Shown here piece by piece: positions 32,487 to 40,471 of a stretch of DNA of 44,495 nucleotides (positions within the stretch are counted from its first letter, which is position 1; the number at the start of each line of letters is the position of its first letter). A program made the translations under genes and the position numbers. The notes below the pieces were generated by a model, which saw only the letters and a program-made list of their open reading frames with translations, did no database searches and had not been told where the DNA came from. Source of the DNA: a virus. Location: positions 1 to 44,495 of the IMG/VR virus record IMGVR_UViG_3300030233_000023; one strand, written 5' to 3'.

Positions 32487-33583
32487 TACTAAACTCACGA
32501 CCATTCCAGACATTAGGTTCAGCGATAGGTGAAATACCCGTCGAAATAACACACTTTAGGGGCTACCACTTAGACTTCGGTGCGCCACGAATAGATAAAT
32601 ACGGCCTTTCTATTGACCCGTCCGTAAGGGAATCAAACCCCCAAAGGTGGCAGGATTGGCTTGACCTTGTAAAAGAGAAAGATGTAAAGGTAGTGTGGAC
32701 GGTTTCTACGCTTAAGTCTTTCGCCAATATAGCCGAAGAAATTGATGTCATCCAAGAAATTGATGAATACTGCGGCGCGGGGACAGTGGATAAACTTCAA
32801 ATCGGGGGTGAGTTTTGGCTACCTAAATACCGAACGGGAGACACAAGTAAAAAGGGGTGCTACGAGCAAGTAACCATCTCAGACTATAAAATTATGCTGC
32901 GCGATTACATCCCCGCTCTGCAAGAAGCATTCCCCGATAAGAAATGCTTTGCATCGTGCGCTTCTTTTAAGCCCGGGGCAACATCGCAATCGGAAGTATA
33001 CAGGCGCACTTTTACCGAAGAAGTCATTGAGTTCCTAAATAAAAACGACAAGCAGAACTTAGTCGGGCTTACCTTCCATTATTACGCGGGCGCAAAAGGA
33101 AACCAAGACGGGGAAGAAGTTGTATACACGGACATCGACTTTAGTTTTATTGATGAGGTAAGATTGATAGCCGACAGGCAAATTATCATCCCCGAAGCGG
33201 GGTGGTACAGGGGTGATGATTCGGATGAGCAGTTTAACAAGATGGGGCAGTTTTTAGACGAAATGAACGACGCCTTGGAGGCTGATGACTTACCCGGCCT
33301 TCATGTATTGCAGACACCTTATGGCGGCCCCCATGCTTGGTTTAACACAAGCGGGAGAACGATTGTCGGCAATTATTGGGCAGATGAATATTTTGCGGGG
33401 GCGCCGCCTATCGAGCCAACACTTAAAGCAATCCTACCGCCGACTAAGCGCTTTGTTATTTACGGCAAGCAACATTTAGAATTTACCGACGGATCAATTC
33501 ATAAATACGTGGTTTGGATCGGTAGGTTTAAATATGACAGGGACGACATAGGAAAGCCTAAATCATTTTTTGGTTTGACCTAG
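32483..33583 (+). CDS. TIM-barrel glycoside hydrolase-like protein
   Basis: 366 aa. The sequence reads as a (beta/alpha)8 barrel: VEITHFRGYHLDFG, VKVVWTVSTLKS, LQIGGEFWLP (candidate acid/base Glu, ~110), FASCASFKPG, VGLTFHYYAG, IIIPEAGWYRG (candidate nucleophile Glu, ~238). The two-Glu arrangement after strands 4 and 7 is that of clan GH-A retaining hydrolases. Coupled by ATGA to the beta-helix gene, so a polysaccharide depolymerase pair is plausible. Exact GH family not identified. Confidence 0.6.
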   Translation: MILNSRPFQTLGSAIGEIPVEITHFRGYHLDFGAPRIDKYGLSIDPSVRESNPQRWQDWLDLVKEKDVKVVWTVSTLKSFANIAEEIDVIQEIDEYCGAGTVDKLQIGGEFWLPKYRTGDTSKKGCYEQVTISDYKIMLRDYIPALQEAFPDKKCFASCASFKPGATSQSEVYRRTFTEEVIEFLNKNDKQNLVGLTFHYYAGAKGNQDGEEVVYTDIDFSFIDEVRLIADRQIIIPEAGWYRGDDSDEQFNKMGQFLDEMNDALEADDLPGLHVLQTPYGGPHAWFNTSGRTIVGNYWADEYFAGAPPIEPTLKAILPPTKRFVIYGKQHLEFTDGSIHKYVVWIGRFKYDRDDIGKPKSFFGLT

Positions 33584-33606
33584 TTTATAAATTATTGTTA
33601 CTTTGG
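33574..33606 (+). promoter_or_regulatory. Promoter of lysis operon
   Basis: TTTG (33574-33577), a 21-base spacer and TACTTTGG (33599-33606; 7 of 8 to TAnnTTTG) lead to GGGT and the ATG at 33611, only 4 bases from the box. Both promoter elements are thus present with a leaderless layout. Confidence 0.55.
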
Positions 33607-33610
33607 GGGT

Positions 33611-33964
33611 ATGGATTGGATAAACGGAATTTCGGGATTGGCGGGTGCTATAATTGGCGCATCCACCACTTTTTTAGTGGGCAAAAAAAAACGATCCGCT
33701 GATGCCGATAGTACGATAATAGATAACGCAAAGAAAATAGTTACTGAGTATGAAAAATTAAAGGAGGTTTATGAAAAGCGGGCGGATATGCTCACCTTGC
33801 GTATTGATGAAATGCGAAAGGCTCACGAAGTTGACATGGATAAAATGCGGACTAGGCTTTTAAAAGTCGAAAACGAATTAATCGAAGAGCGGAGACTAAG
33901 GGAGCGTGTCGAAAAAGAATTGGAAGAGGAAAAGCAAAAAAGAAGAAAATTAGAACAAAACTGA
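33611..33964 (+). CDS. Membrane-anchored coiled-coil protein (holin or spanin-like)
   Basis: 117 aa, first gene of the lysis cassette. A single N-terminal membrane helix (residues ~5-23, ISGLAGAIIGASTTFLVG) is followed by a positive KKKR and a long charged coiled coil (~38-115). This layout is seen in some holin-type and inner-membrane spanin-type lysis proteins. Since a complete unimolecular spanin is two genes on, a holin role is favoured, but it is not proven. Confidence 0.55.
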   Translation: MDWINGISGLAGAIIGASTTFLVGKKKRSADADSTIIDNAKKIVTEYEKLKEVYEKRADMLTLRIDEMRKAHEVDMDKMRTRLLKVENELIEERRLRERVEKELEEEKQKRRKLEQN

Positions 33965-33967
33965 AAG

Positions 33968-34366
33968 ATGGCTGACGAACAACTAACACCAAACTTCTGG
34001 CGGTCAGAATTTGATTCTAAAGACGGGAAGGAAATGCCCCCGGAAATATTAAGGGAGGTGAGAAAGACCGCTCAATACCTTCAAACACTACGCGACCACA
34101 TTGAGGTAACGCAAGGCGTAGAACGACCCATAACAGTAAATAGCGGTTACAGGTCAAAGGCACACAACAAAGCGGTGGGTGGATCTAAAAACAGTCAGCA
34201 TCTTTATGGTAAAGCGGCGGATATAGTGGTCGATGGTTTAACGCCGGCAAAGGTTAAGCAGATTGTTGAAGAATTAATAATGCGAGGTAAAATGAAAGAG
34301 GGCGGCATTGGACTTTATCCGAGCTTCCTTCACTACGACCATCGCGGAATAAAAGCAAGGTGGTGA
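33968..34366 (+). CDS. Endolysin, peptidase M15 family
   Basis: 132 aa. Cuts peptidoglycan cross-links as a zinc D,D- or L,D-type peptidase. Motifs VNSGYRSKAHNKAVGG, SQHLYGKAADIVV (zinc His and Asp, ~77-86) and LHYDHRG (~121, second His) correspond to Peptidase_M15_3. No signal peptide, so export through a holin is needed. Flanked by the membrane coiled-coil and spanin genes. Confidence 0.85.
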   Translation: MADEQLTPNFWRSEFDSKDGKEMPPEILREVRKTAQYLQTLRDHIEVTQGVERPITVNSGYRSKAHNKAVGGSKNSQHLYGKAADIVVDGLTPAKVKQIVEELIMRGKMKEGGIGLYPSFLHYDHRGIKARW

Positions 34367-34860
34367 TAAAGGCATTTAAAATATTAGCCGCAGTATTGCT
34401 GTTGTCTTCTTGCAAGTGTTTGACGTTTGTCGATGCCATCACATTAACAAAGGCTGAAAGACAAGAGAAAAAATGCAATTGCGCTTACTTGGAAATAGGT
34501 AAAAGCTGCCCTCATCTTTTAGAAGAAACGCCACGGGACTCCATCGAGGTCATCATTGACTCTTCACGGATAGACACGGTGTTTGTAAACAAGCCCGACA
34601 CCATCGAAATTATTAAGGATCGCATCAAAACGAAAACAATCATCACCAAAGACTCCGTTTTTATTGATGTTGAATGCCCCGCCGATACGATATACGTTCA
34701 ACCCGAACCGTGTCCACCAAGAATCGACCCGGATAAAATTACACCTGATACAATGTCGTGGTGGCATAAGGGATTGATTTGGGTCGGCGGCATCAGTTTG
34801 CTTTGGTTGATATTACTGATACTTTATAACCGAATACGAAGGAAAGCTAATAGCTGGTAG
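34360..34860 (+). CDS. Unimolecular spanin (lipoprotein with C-terminal TM)
   Basis: 166 aa with GTG start (34360, or 34363 in a GTGA overlap with the endolysin stop). The N-terminal signal VIKAFKILAAVLLLSSC ends in a lipobox, so the protein is anchored to the outer membrane; residues ~138-158 (GLIWVGGISLLWLILLILY) form a C-terminal inner-membrane helix. This is the T1 gp11-type u-spanin layout that fuses the two membranes in the last step of lysis. The middle region is beta-like with DTI/DSV repeats. Confidence 0.8.
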   Translation: MVIKAFKILAAVLLLSSCKCLTFVDAITLTKAERQEKKCNCAYLEIGKSCPHLLEETPRDSIEVIIDSSRIDTVFVNKPDTIEIIKDRIKTKTIITKDSVFIDVECPADTIYVQPEPCPPRIDPDKITPDTMSWWHKGLIWVGGISLLWLILLILYNRIRRKANSW

Positions 34861-35882
34861 TGGGATCACCAAGAACCATAAAGGGAAATGTGGCGGTAGA
34901 ATACCTAAGAAGGTTTCCCGAAACCCCTACACTTACATTAGCTAAAAAGATATATGCCGAGAACCCCGAGGTTTTTAAAACCGTGGATGATGTACGTAGT
35001 AAATTACGATACTACAAGCATCAGAACGGGGCAAGAGGCAGGAAGTATATTTCAACAGATGAGTTTAAACAAAAACCAGGAGAAATGGCGAATAAGCATG
35101 GAATTCCCAACCCTTACGGTTTACCTGAATCCGAAGAACCGGATTGGGAACCTTTTGTAGTGCCCCCCGGCAACAATAGCATTCTATTGCTGTCCGACAT
35201 TCACATCCCTTACCACAATATTGAATCAATTACGAAGTGCTTAGAGTATGGTAAGTCTGAAAAGGTAAATGCTGTTTATCTAAACGGGGACGTTATTGAC
35301 TGTTATCAATTATCCAGGTTCGTTAAAGATCCGAGAAAGCGATCTTTTGCCCAAGAGCTTGAAGATACAAGACGATTTTTGGGGGTGCTTCAAGATACTT
35401 TGCAGTGTCCCATTTATTTTAAGTTGGGTAACCACGAAAGGAGATACGAAGATTTTTTGAAATTGAAAGCGCCCGAGCTTTTAGACATATCCGAATTTAA
35501 GTTGGATGTGCTTCTAAGGTTCGGGCAGTACGGCGTGACCCTTGTTGAAGACAGGCAGATGGCTAAGATAGGTAAGTTGTCTGTTTTACACGGCCACGAA
35601 TTCGGCAGGTCTGTATTTAGCCCGGTAAATCCCGCGCGAGGATATTATAACAGGGCTAAAAAATCAATGATCGCAGGGCATAATCACCAAACATCCGAGC
35701 ATTCAGAAAAGTCCTTAGATGGAACCGTTGTGACCGTTTGGAGTACCGGTTGCTTATGTGAATTGAGGCCCGACTATTTACCTTTCAATAAATGGAATCA
35801 TGGCGCGGCACATATAAAAGTAGACAAAGAGGGGTCTTACGATGTGCATAATTTCAGGATCATCGGCGGGAAGATATACTAA
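34860..35882 (+). CDS. Calcineurin-like metallophosphoesterase
   Basis: 340 aa with GTG start sharing a base with the preceding stop. An N-terminal ~70 residues (AVEYLRRFPETPTLTLAKKI) look like a helical DNA-binding or helix-turn-helix region. The full set of metallophosphatase motifs follows: SDIHIPYH (~111), GDVID (~143), GNHERR (~190), HGHEF (~244) and GHNHQT (~273). Substrate unknown; phage members may act on nucleic acid ends or nucleotides. It overlaps the convergent minus-strand gene by 4 bp. Confidence 0.8.
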   Translation: MGSPRTIKGNVAVEYLRRFPETPTLTLAKKIYAENPEVFKTVDDVRSKLRYYKHQNGARGRKYISTDEFKQKPGEMANKHGIPNPYGLPESEEPDWEPFVVPPGNNSILLLSDIHIPYHNIESITKCLEYGKSEKVNAVYLNGDVIDCYQLSRFVKDPRKRSFAQELEDTRRFLGVLQDTLQCPIYFKLGNHERRYEDFLKLKAPELLDISEFKLDVLLRFGQYGVTLVEDRQMAKIGKLSVLHGHEFGRSVFSPVNPARGYYNRAKKSMIAGHNHQTSEHSEKSLDGTVVTVWSTGCLCELRPDYLPFNKWNHGAAHIKVDKEGSYDVHNFRIIGGKIY

Positions 35883-36310
35883 GGCAGGAAGTCATTTACT
35901 TTTGCGTCGTATGTAACTTTATAGCCCCCTGCATCGGCTTTTTCTTTTTCCTCATCGTAGGCATCTTTAAGAATGTTTACGTCGATGTCATCAAGCCAGG
36001 TATCAACGAGGTAAGTGTAAAGGCAGTGTTTAATATTGTCATGTACCCGGTAGAAGCTACGATGGGCTTTTTTTGCGTGAATGACCATCGTGTGGTCTTT
36101 GCGGAAAAAAGAACCGATTAAGGCGTAACTGTCTGACGGGAATAGATTGGCCGCCACATAAAAGAACGCGTACCTAAGCGCAACAAGTTCATCACCCCTA
36201 AAGTGATATTGCTCATGTGTTTTCCTGAAGACGGGATATTTTTGATATAGTATTCTATACAATTCCCCGGTGTAGCTTTGATGATTTAATCGATCTGTCT
36301 TTATTCTCAT
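35879..36310 (-). CDS. DnaA domain IV-like protein
   Basis: 143 aa from ATG 36310; a TTG at 36379 would extend it by 23 residues. The region YALIGSFFRKDHTMVIHAKKAHRSF (residues ~72-95) matches the DnaA C-terminal signature 'iG..f..rDHstVi.A..k', which recognises DnaA boxes. No ATPase domain is present, so it is a stand-alone DNA-binding module. It could bind the phage origin or host DnaA boxes. Last gene of the leftward operon. Confidence 0.65.
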   Translation of the reverse strand: MRIKTDRLNHQSYTGELYRILYQKYPVFRKTHEQYHFRGDELVALRYAFFYVAANLFPSDSYALIGSFFRKDHTMVIHAKKAHRSFYRVHDNIKHCLYTYLVDTWLDDIDVNILKDAYDEEKEKADAGGYKVTYDAKVNDFLP

Positions 36311-36418
36311 TTTTGTCCGTTTTTGAAATTCTTTTTTTTGAGTAAGGGTTAAACTATCCGGAAATCCAAGACAGTTCAATTATCATTTACTGCCGCTATA
36401 AAGGAGTTGTGTGCAACG

Positions 36419-37153
36419 CTAAAAAAGAACGCCCTGCGACACAATATTTTTGAATCGGATGTTTCCATTATCATAATATTCTCGGTCAATTTCAAATCCT
36501 ACAAAATCAAGACCCGCCTTATTCGCTGCTATCCTACTGCTTCCACTTCCTAAGTGGGTATCTAAAATCAGATTACCTTCACTCGCATATTTAGCAAAAA
36601 TCCAGCTGTATAAGTCTATCGGCTTTTGTGTTGGGTGTATTCTTTCTGCGCCCATGTGCCCATTATTTGCCACCATGCCTTGTTTCCCATCAAATATTCT
36701 ACCCCCAGAAACACCAAAGCCTTTTATCCCCCTACTCCCCCAGGCTAACTCACAATCGCTAAAAGCCCTGCCTCTGCAAGTAATACCCTTATCCCAAACG
36801 ATAAAATTTGGCGTTGGTAAAAATCTAAAATGGTTTGCCCCCCATATAATTTGATTTTTAGATATTCGCTCCAGCTCTAGAAAATAATTTTCTCCTGGCG
36901 GATTGCTGTCCCACCCGTATTCCTTATGGCTAAATTTAGTTCTTGTTTGCAAATTAGTCCCTTGCTCAGCATTTATCCCATAAGGCGGGTCAACTACTGC
37001 TAAATCAAAAAATTTGTCAGGGAACTGTTTCATTCCCTCCATACAGTCCATTAAATAAACGGTTGATAAAGCACTTCGCCCAACACTACCCATACTCAAT
37101 GCGGGGTTTTCGTTCTTTTCTATTGTTTCGTCTATGTAATTAAGTTCTCTCAT
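36419..37153 (-). CDS. DNA methyltransferase, N6-adenine or N4-cytosine type
   Basis: 244 aa. Motif IV DPPYGIN (~55) follows FPDKFFDLAVV; then ERIHPTQKPIDLYSWIFA (motif X-like) and GNLILDTHLGSGSSRIAA (motif I) close to the C-terminus, the order of beta-class enzymes. Target base not decided by DPPY alone. Likely protects phage DNA from host restriction; no partner nuclease is near. On the minus strand it is followed by GCACACAAC, resembling the inverse core of the cassette-like units. Confidence 0.85.
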   Translation of the reverse strand: MRELNYIDETIEKNENPALSMGSVGRSALSTVYLMDCMEGMKQFPDKFFDLAVVDPPYGINAEQGTNLQTRTKFSHKEYGWDSNPPGENYFLELERISKNQIIWGANHFRFLPTPNFIVWDKGITCRGRAFSDCELAWGSRGIKGFGVSGGRIFDGKQGMVANNGHMGAERIHPTQKPIDLYSWIFAKYASEGNLILDTHLGSGSSRIAANKAGLDFVGFEIDREYYDNGNIRFKNIVSQGVLF

Positions 37154-37210
37154 ATTGTGACTGTTTGCGGTTTATTACACTTTTTGTAGTTAATAGCCCT
37201 ACTAATTTAG

Positions 37211-37323
37211 TGATGGGGCAGGAGTCGAACCTGCAATGCCGTTTCCGGTCACCTTAATATGCACTCATAGAGCGTCCTCTATCGCATTTGTTCGGGCGTG
37301 TCTACCAGTTCCACCACCCCATC
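37211..37323 (-). tRNA. tRNA-Leu-like gene with abnormal anticodon arm
   Basis: Read on the minus strand. The 5' GATGGGG can pair with 3' CCCCATC; then TG, and the D arm GTGGAACTGGTAGACAC is nearly identical to bacterial tRNA-Leu. A short variable arm (CCG GAAA CGG) and a T arm GCAGG TTCGACT CCTGC are present, with no encoded CCA. The stretch between D arm and variable arm is ~45 nt against the usual 17-18, and folds as a long hairpin ending ATAGAG-GACG-CTCTAT without a normal 7-nt anticodon loop. One base is also short at the acceptor/T-stem junction. Remnant, decoy or unusual tRNA. Confidence 0.5.
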
Positions 37324-37335
37324 ATATTTATACCG

Positions 37336-37527
37336 CTACCCGTTTTTAGCCTTATTTAAAAGGTATTTTTGGATAATGTCGTATTGTGTGGGGGTTAGAT
37401 CCCTTTCACCCCTGAGCGCATTGTAAATCCCCGAGATAATAATTCCCGTCATCTCAGATAACGCAATTCGATCTTCTTTTGTGAGTGCTTCCTTCGCTGT
37501 TTTTTGTAGTGATTCGGATAGTTTCAT
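37336..37527 (-). CDS. Small HTH-like protein, 63 aa
   Basis: The product MKLSESLQKTAKEALTKEDR continues with IALSEMTGIIISGIYNALRG and DLTPTQYDIIQKYL, which reads like a helix-turn-helix of small phage regulators (recognition helix around 'SGIYNALRG'). ATG overlaps the exonuclease stop (ATGA). Possibly a regulator of the leftward operon. Confidence 0.55.
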   Translation of the reverse strand: MKLSESLQKTAKEALTKEDRIALSEMTGIIISGIYNALRGERDLTPTQYDIIQKYLLNKAKNG

Positions 37528-38276
37528 ATTGAAATCTTAGATAGATAGTCGCGCCATATCGGAGCGTTATTTTTTATGGTTTCCACAAACTCATCAGTCA
37601 GGTTTACCTCAAATCGCTTAAGACGATCGCTATGCGGTATCCGATCAAAGTTAGTGTTCAAGTGAAATTGCCTCATTGTCGCTTCATATTCGGCCACGCA
37701 TTCAGGTGAATCCGGATCTTTTTCTTCGGCCTCCCATTCCCGTTCCAGCCTTTTTTCCAAGTAATGTTCTACACGCTGGGCCAATGCTTCGGGAAGCGAC
37801 ACAAGGCACTTATCTATTTCGCCCTTGTCATACCCTAAGATCCACTGATAGCCCATAACTTGGGCCTCATTTGATTTCGTTAGCTCGGCCCTCATAAAAG
37901 TATCAAGATCGTAAGAGCATTTAATGTCGTGTACTTTGTCCCCAACAATAAGATCCGGCGTTCCTATTATGTAGTCGTTTTCAATCTTAATTTCATTTTT
38001 GATGTACGGGAATTTACCGTACAAATTTCTCGAAACAAGATCAATTCCCCGCTGCTCTGAGTAATTGCCTTTTTCCATTTGCTTTGAGCTGATTTCTTTC
38101 TCAAAGCCCCAAACCTCCTTCATCCAAATTTTTAGAAGGGCTGATTCCTGTGTTTTTTGGAGTTTGCCATCTTTAGCCCTCGGCCCCGGCAAAAGATCAC
38201 CAAGCTGCGAGCATCTGAACTTGTAAGTCTGCCAGTCTACTTGTCGGGGGTATCCCTTAGTGTCCTGATGATTCAT
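37524..38276 (-). CDS. PD-(D/E)XK recombination exonuclease
   Basis: 250 aa from ATG 38276; a start at 38309 would add 11 residues and overlap the upstream gene further. The nuclease core is visible as EKGNYSEQRGIDLVSR (Glu), IIGTPDLIVGDKVHDIKCSY (catalytic D...x.K) and NEAQVMGYQWIL (late Gln-Tyr of YqaJ/RecB-type exonucleases). It would produce single strands for the RecT annealing protein two genes upstream, a RecE/RecT-like pair. Confidence 0.75.
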   Translation of the reverse strand: MNHQDTKGYPRQVDWQTYKFRCSQLGDLLPGPRAKDGKLQKTQESALLKIWMKEVWGFEKEISSKQMEKGNYSEQRGIDLVSRNLYGKFPYIKNEIKIENDYIIGTPDLIVGDKVHDIKCSYDLDTFMRAELTKSNEAQVMGYQWILGYDKGEIDKCLVSLPEALAQRVEHYLEKRLEREWEAEEKDPDSPECVAEYEATMRQFHLNTNFDRIPHSDRLKRFEVNLTDEFVETIKNNAPIWRDYLSKISI

Positions 38277-38445
38277 GTGATTTAGTTTCGTTTGGTATTT
38301 CCTGTTCATTTACAAGCTCCCATCCGTAGTCGGTATAGCGGACAGGGATTTTACTTAGTTCCATGGTCTTATCAACCCACTTGTCAATTACTTCGGGGTC
38401 TTCTTCTTTCGGCAGCTCAATTCTTATTCTTAGTTCGATTTTCAT
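38257..38445 (-). CDS. Hypothetical 62-aa protein
   Basis: Lies between RecT and the exonuclease, overlapping both. ATG 38445 gives MKIELRIRIELPKEEDPEVIDKW..., a short alpha/beta acidic protein. The longer TTG-initiated frame is less likely. It may aid the recombination pair; no family recognised. Confidence 0.5.
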   Translation of the reverse strand: MKIELRIRIELPKEEDPEVIDKWVDKTMELSKIPVRYTDYGWELVNEQEIPNETKSHESSGH

Positions 38446-39337
38446 CTTTAGGTTTTGTAAGTTCAACCATTTTTTCTTCGACTAATTCAGCTAAGTCACT
38501 ACGGTTTTCCCCGTAGTAGTAGTCCCTCATCTGTTGCAATTCTTCAATATCTTCGGTCTCAGCGATTTTAGACTTAATGCGATCCGTCTGCTCCGCCTCT
38601 TGGTGCGCCTCAGAAGAAGGAACCTTAATTTCGTTAGGATTGTCAATATACTCAACATTTTCGCCGTCCCAATCCTTGACAATAGATTGATCCGTTATTT
38701 CGGCTCGTTGCATTTCAATAGACATAGGGCCGTATTTTGAAAGCAAAAGTTTAATGACCGTCTTAGTTGCCATTGCCTCAAAGTTATTCTTCCACGGGCC
38801 GCTTGAATAGGTTTTAGAGTATGTTTTCGCATGAGCCTGGATCTGCTTTGTGGTCATGTAAAGCGTCTTTGAAAATCCGTTCAAAAGCTCAAACTTAGCG
38901 GCGTAGCCAATAGGCTTGCCTGACCCCTCAACACTAAAGTCAAATTGAAACCCATCTAAAGGATCGTTTTTGACTAACTGCCCATCGTATACAGGGGCGG
39001 CATTAATTGTCTTATATAAGCCCGATCTTTGCGCCAATTGAACGAAGCCCTTCCACCCTAGTTGAAATTGACATTGGTTGCCGTATGGGACTAGATACGC
39101 ATAGCCCAGGTTCTCGTTGACCACCAAATCCAAGGATGCAGCGGCGGCAGCGGCAAACATAACGCTTGAAGGTTCGCATTTTTGCAGCCTTTGGTTGTTC
39201 TTAACGGCGCTGATAATCGCCGATGTAAAAGCAGCGGCTCTTTTTTCAGACCCTAAAATGTCTTGAAATCGCTTTATGACATTTTGTTGCCCTAAAAGCG
39301 ATGTGATGTTGGGTTGTGATTTTTGAATGTTTGACAT
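38417..39337 (-). CDS. recT: RecT-family single-strand annealing protein
   Basis: 306 aa. N-terminal SLLGQQNVIKRFQDILGSEKRAAAF, then FAAAAAASLDLVVNENLGYAYLVP and CQFQLGWKGFVQLAQRSGLY are characteristic of RecT/Bet-like annealing proteins. The Cys-free C-terminus is acidic. It coats and anneals single-stranded DNA in phage recombination, with the exonuclease downstream. Confidence 0.92.
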   Translation of the reverse strand: MSNIQKSQPNITSLLGQQNVIKRFQDILGSEKRAAAFTSAIISAVKNNQRLQKCEPSSVMFAAAAAASLDLVVNENLGYAYLVPYGNQCQFQLGWKGFVQLAQRSGLYKTINAAPVYDGQLVKNDPLDGFQFDFSVEGSGKPIGYAAKFELLNGFSKTLYMTTKQIQAHAKTYSKTYSSGPWKNNFEAMATKTVIKLLLSKYGPMSIEMQRAEITDQSIVKDWDGENVEYIDNPNEIKVPSSEAHQEAEQTDRIKSKIAETEDIEELQQMRDYYYGENRSDLAELVEEKMVELTKPKDENRTKNKN

Positions 39338-39338
39338 A

Positions 39339-39554
39339 TTAATCGTTTTTGAATTCGGGCAGTTCCGCCCAGTGAGTAAATTTGCCTGTTACTTTTTTCT
39401 GAACTTTAAACCGTAGACTTATATCGGTAATGGATGTGTATTTCCATTCCTTAATATGCCCAACGGTAATTTCCTGCAAGTCAGTGATAAATATAACTTG
39501 CCTATCAATGGCGGGAATTGCCATACTCAAGGGAATCCAACAGCCGCTATTCAT
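39339..39554 (-). CDS. Small DUF551-like protein, 71 aa
   Basis: MNSGCWIPLSMAIPAIDRQV at the start and FTHWAELPEF at the end follow the 'W.pl....P......vl........W..LP' pattern of DUF551, a small phage and prophage family of unknown function. Overlaps its upstream neighbour by 8 bp. Confidence 0.6.
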   Translation of the reverse strand: MNSGCWIPLSMAIPAIDRQVIFITDLQEITVGHIKEWKYTSITDISLRFKVQKKVTGKFTHWAELPEFKND

Positions 39555-39759
39555 TGTCGCCTGATTTTAAGAATACCTGCAATTCTGTGGGTAGCTCATC
39601 CCAATTCCGTTCGCATATTTCTTTTACGCGCTTTAGAAACCAAGCTTGCGTTTGCCCCACCGCCTTAAGTTTGGCGATGTGCCTTCTTAATTCTTGTTGA
39701 CCCATGTCGTTAATGGGTTCGTTTAGTTTGGCTTTATTAGCCCAAGGGAATAGATTCAT
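39547..39759 (-). CDS. Hypothetical helical 70-aa protein
   Basis: First gene of the leftward operon; ATG 39759 chosen because the frame beyond it reads through the divergent promoter region. MNLFPWANKAKLNEPINDMGQ followed by helices with many charged residues (LRRHIAKLKAVGQTQAWFL). Possibly a regulator or recombination accessory. Confidence 0.55.
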   Translation of the reverse strand: MNLFPWANKAKLNEPINDMGQQELRRHIAKLKAVGQTQAWFLKRVKEICERNWDELPTELQVFLKSGDNE

Positions 39760-39834
39760 CTTGTGATTGTTTTTGTTCACCGCTAAAGTCGTAAATTTAT
39801 ACACAATACAAACTCTTTTAACATATTTTAACAA
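39760..39834. promoter_or_regulatory. Divergent promoter region of early operons
   Basis: 75-bp A/T-rich gap between the leftward operon (starting 39759) and the rightward gene at 39835. On the minus strand it contains TTTG and TAAATTTA-like boxes, but spacing to a TTTG is not at the consensus distance. The switch point of transcription is certain from gene directions; the exact promoters are not. Confidence 0.45.
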
Positions 39835-40134
39835 ATGAGAAGGGCTGCAAAGGTAGACGACAATCAAAGAGAAATAGTCAAAAAGCTGAGGTCTATCGGG
39901 TGTTCGGTAAGATCGACCGCAGCAATAGGTAAGGGTTTCCCCGACTTAGTTGTCGGGTACAGGGGCATTAACTATTTGTTTGAAGTGAAAGATGGAAGTA
40001 AGCCGCCATCTGCTAGAAAATTAACCTCAATGCAAAAAGAATTTGCTTTAACGTGGGGAGGATCTGTTCATGTAGTCAACTCATTTGACGAGGCTCTCGC
40101 CGTGTTAAAAAATGTTAAAAAGGCCAAGCCGTAA
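39835..40134 (+). CDS. VRR-NUC-type nuclease, 99 aa
   Basis: Small PD-(D/E)XK protein: IGKGFPDLVVGYRGINYLFEVKDG contains the PDLVV...EVK catalytic core, followed by TSMQKEFALTWGG. This is the stand-alone VRR-NUC module of phages, probably a Holliday-junction or flap-type nuclease in recombination or replication. First rightward early gene. Confidence 0.75.
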   Translation: MRRAAKVDDNQREIVKKLRSIGCSVRSTAAIGKGFPDLVVGYRGINYLFEVKDGSKPPSARKLTSMQKEFALTWGGSVHVVNSFDEALAVLKNVKKAKP

Positions 40135-40174
40135 CCTCATTTTAGTAAGTTCGTATTGAACAAAAACTAAAAAA

Positions 40175-40471
40175 ATGGAAACAGTAATTAAAGTAAATTG
40201 GCGGCCACCTTCAGGATGGAGCGTAACAAAACTACCGGCTATTGAATACGACCGGGAAAGTCACCGCAAAAGAACAGACGGCCTTGGTGAGATTGATTAC
40301 TATTTTTCTGATCGTGTAGTTGCTAGAATAGCGGGCGAATTTTATTCAGGTGTGTTTTGCCAATTCGAGCATGACCAATCTTATTTCTTTCTTCTCGATC
40401 CCGACAACGAGAAATTCAGGCCCGAAACAATTAGCGCCTGGTTTTACGTCGATCAAATCTACAAGGCATGA
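40175..40471 (+). CDS. Hypothetical 98-aa protein
   Basis: METVIKVNWRPPSGWSVTKL..., beta-rich, mixed charge, ending in a tight overlap (ATGA) with the next gene. Likely early protein of unknown role. Confidence 0.55.
   Translation: METVIKVNWRPPSGWSVTKLPAIEYDRESHRKRTDGLGEIDYYFSDRVVARIAGEFYSGVFCQFEHDQSYFFLLDPDNEKFRPETISAWFYVDQIYKA

Noticed and set aside
36419-37153. Full cassette unit around the methyltransferase
   Set aside because: Only the 3' inverse-core-like half is present. No matching GTTGTGTGC lies upstream of the start codon.
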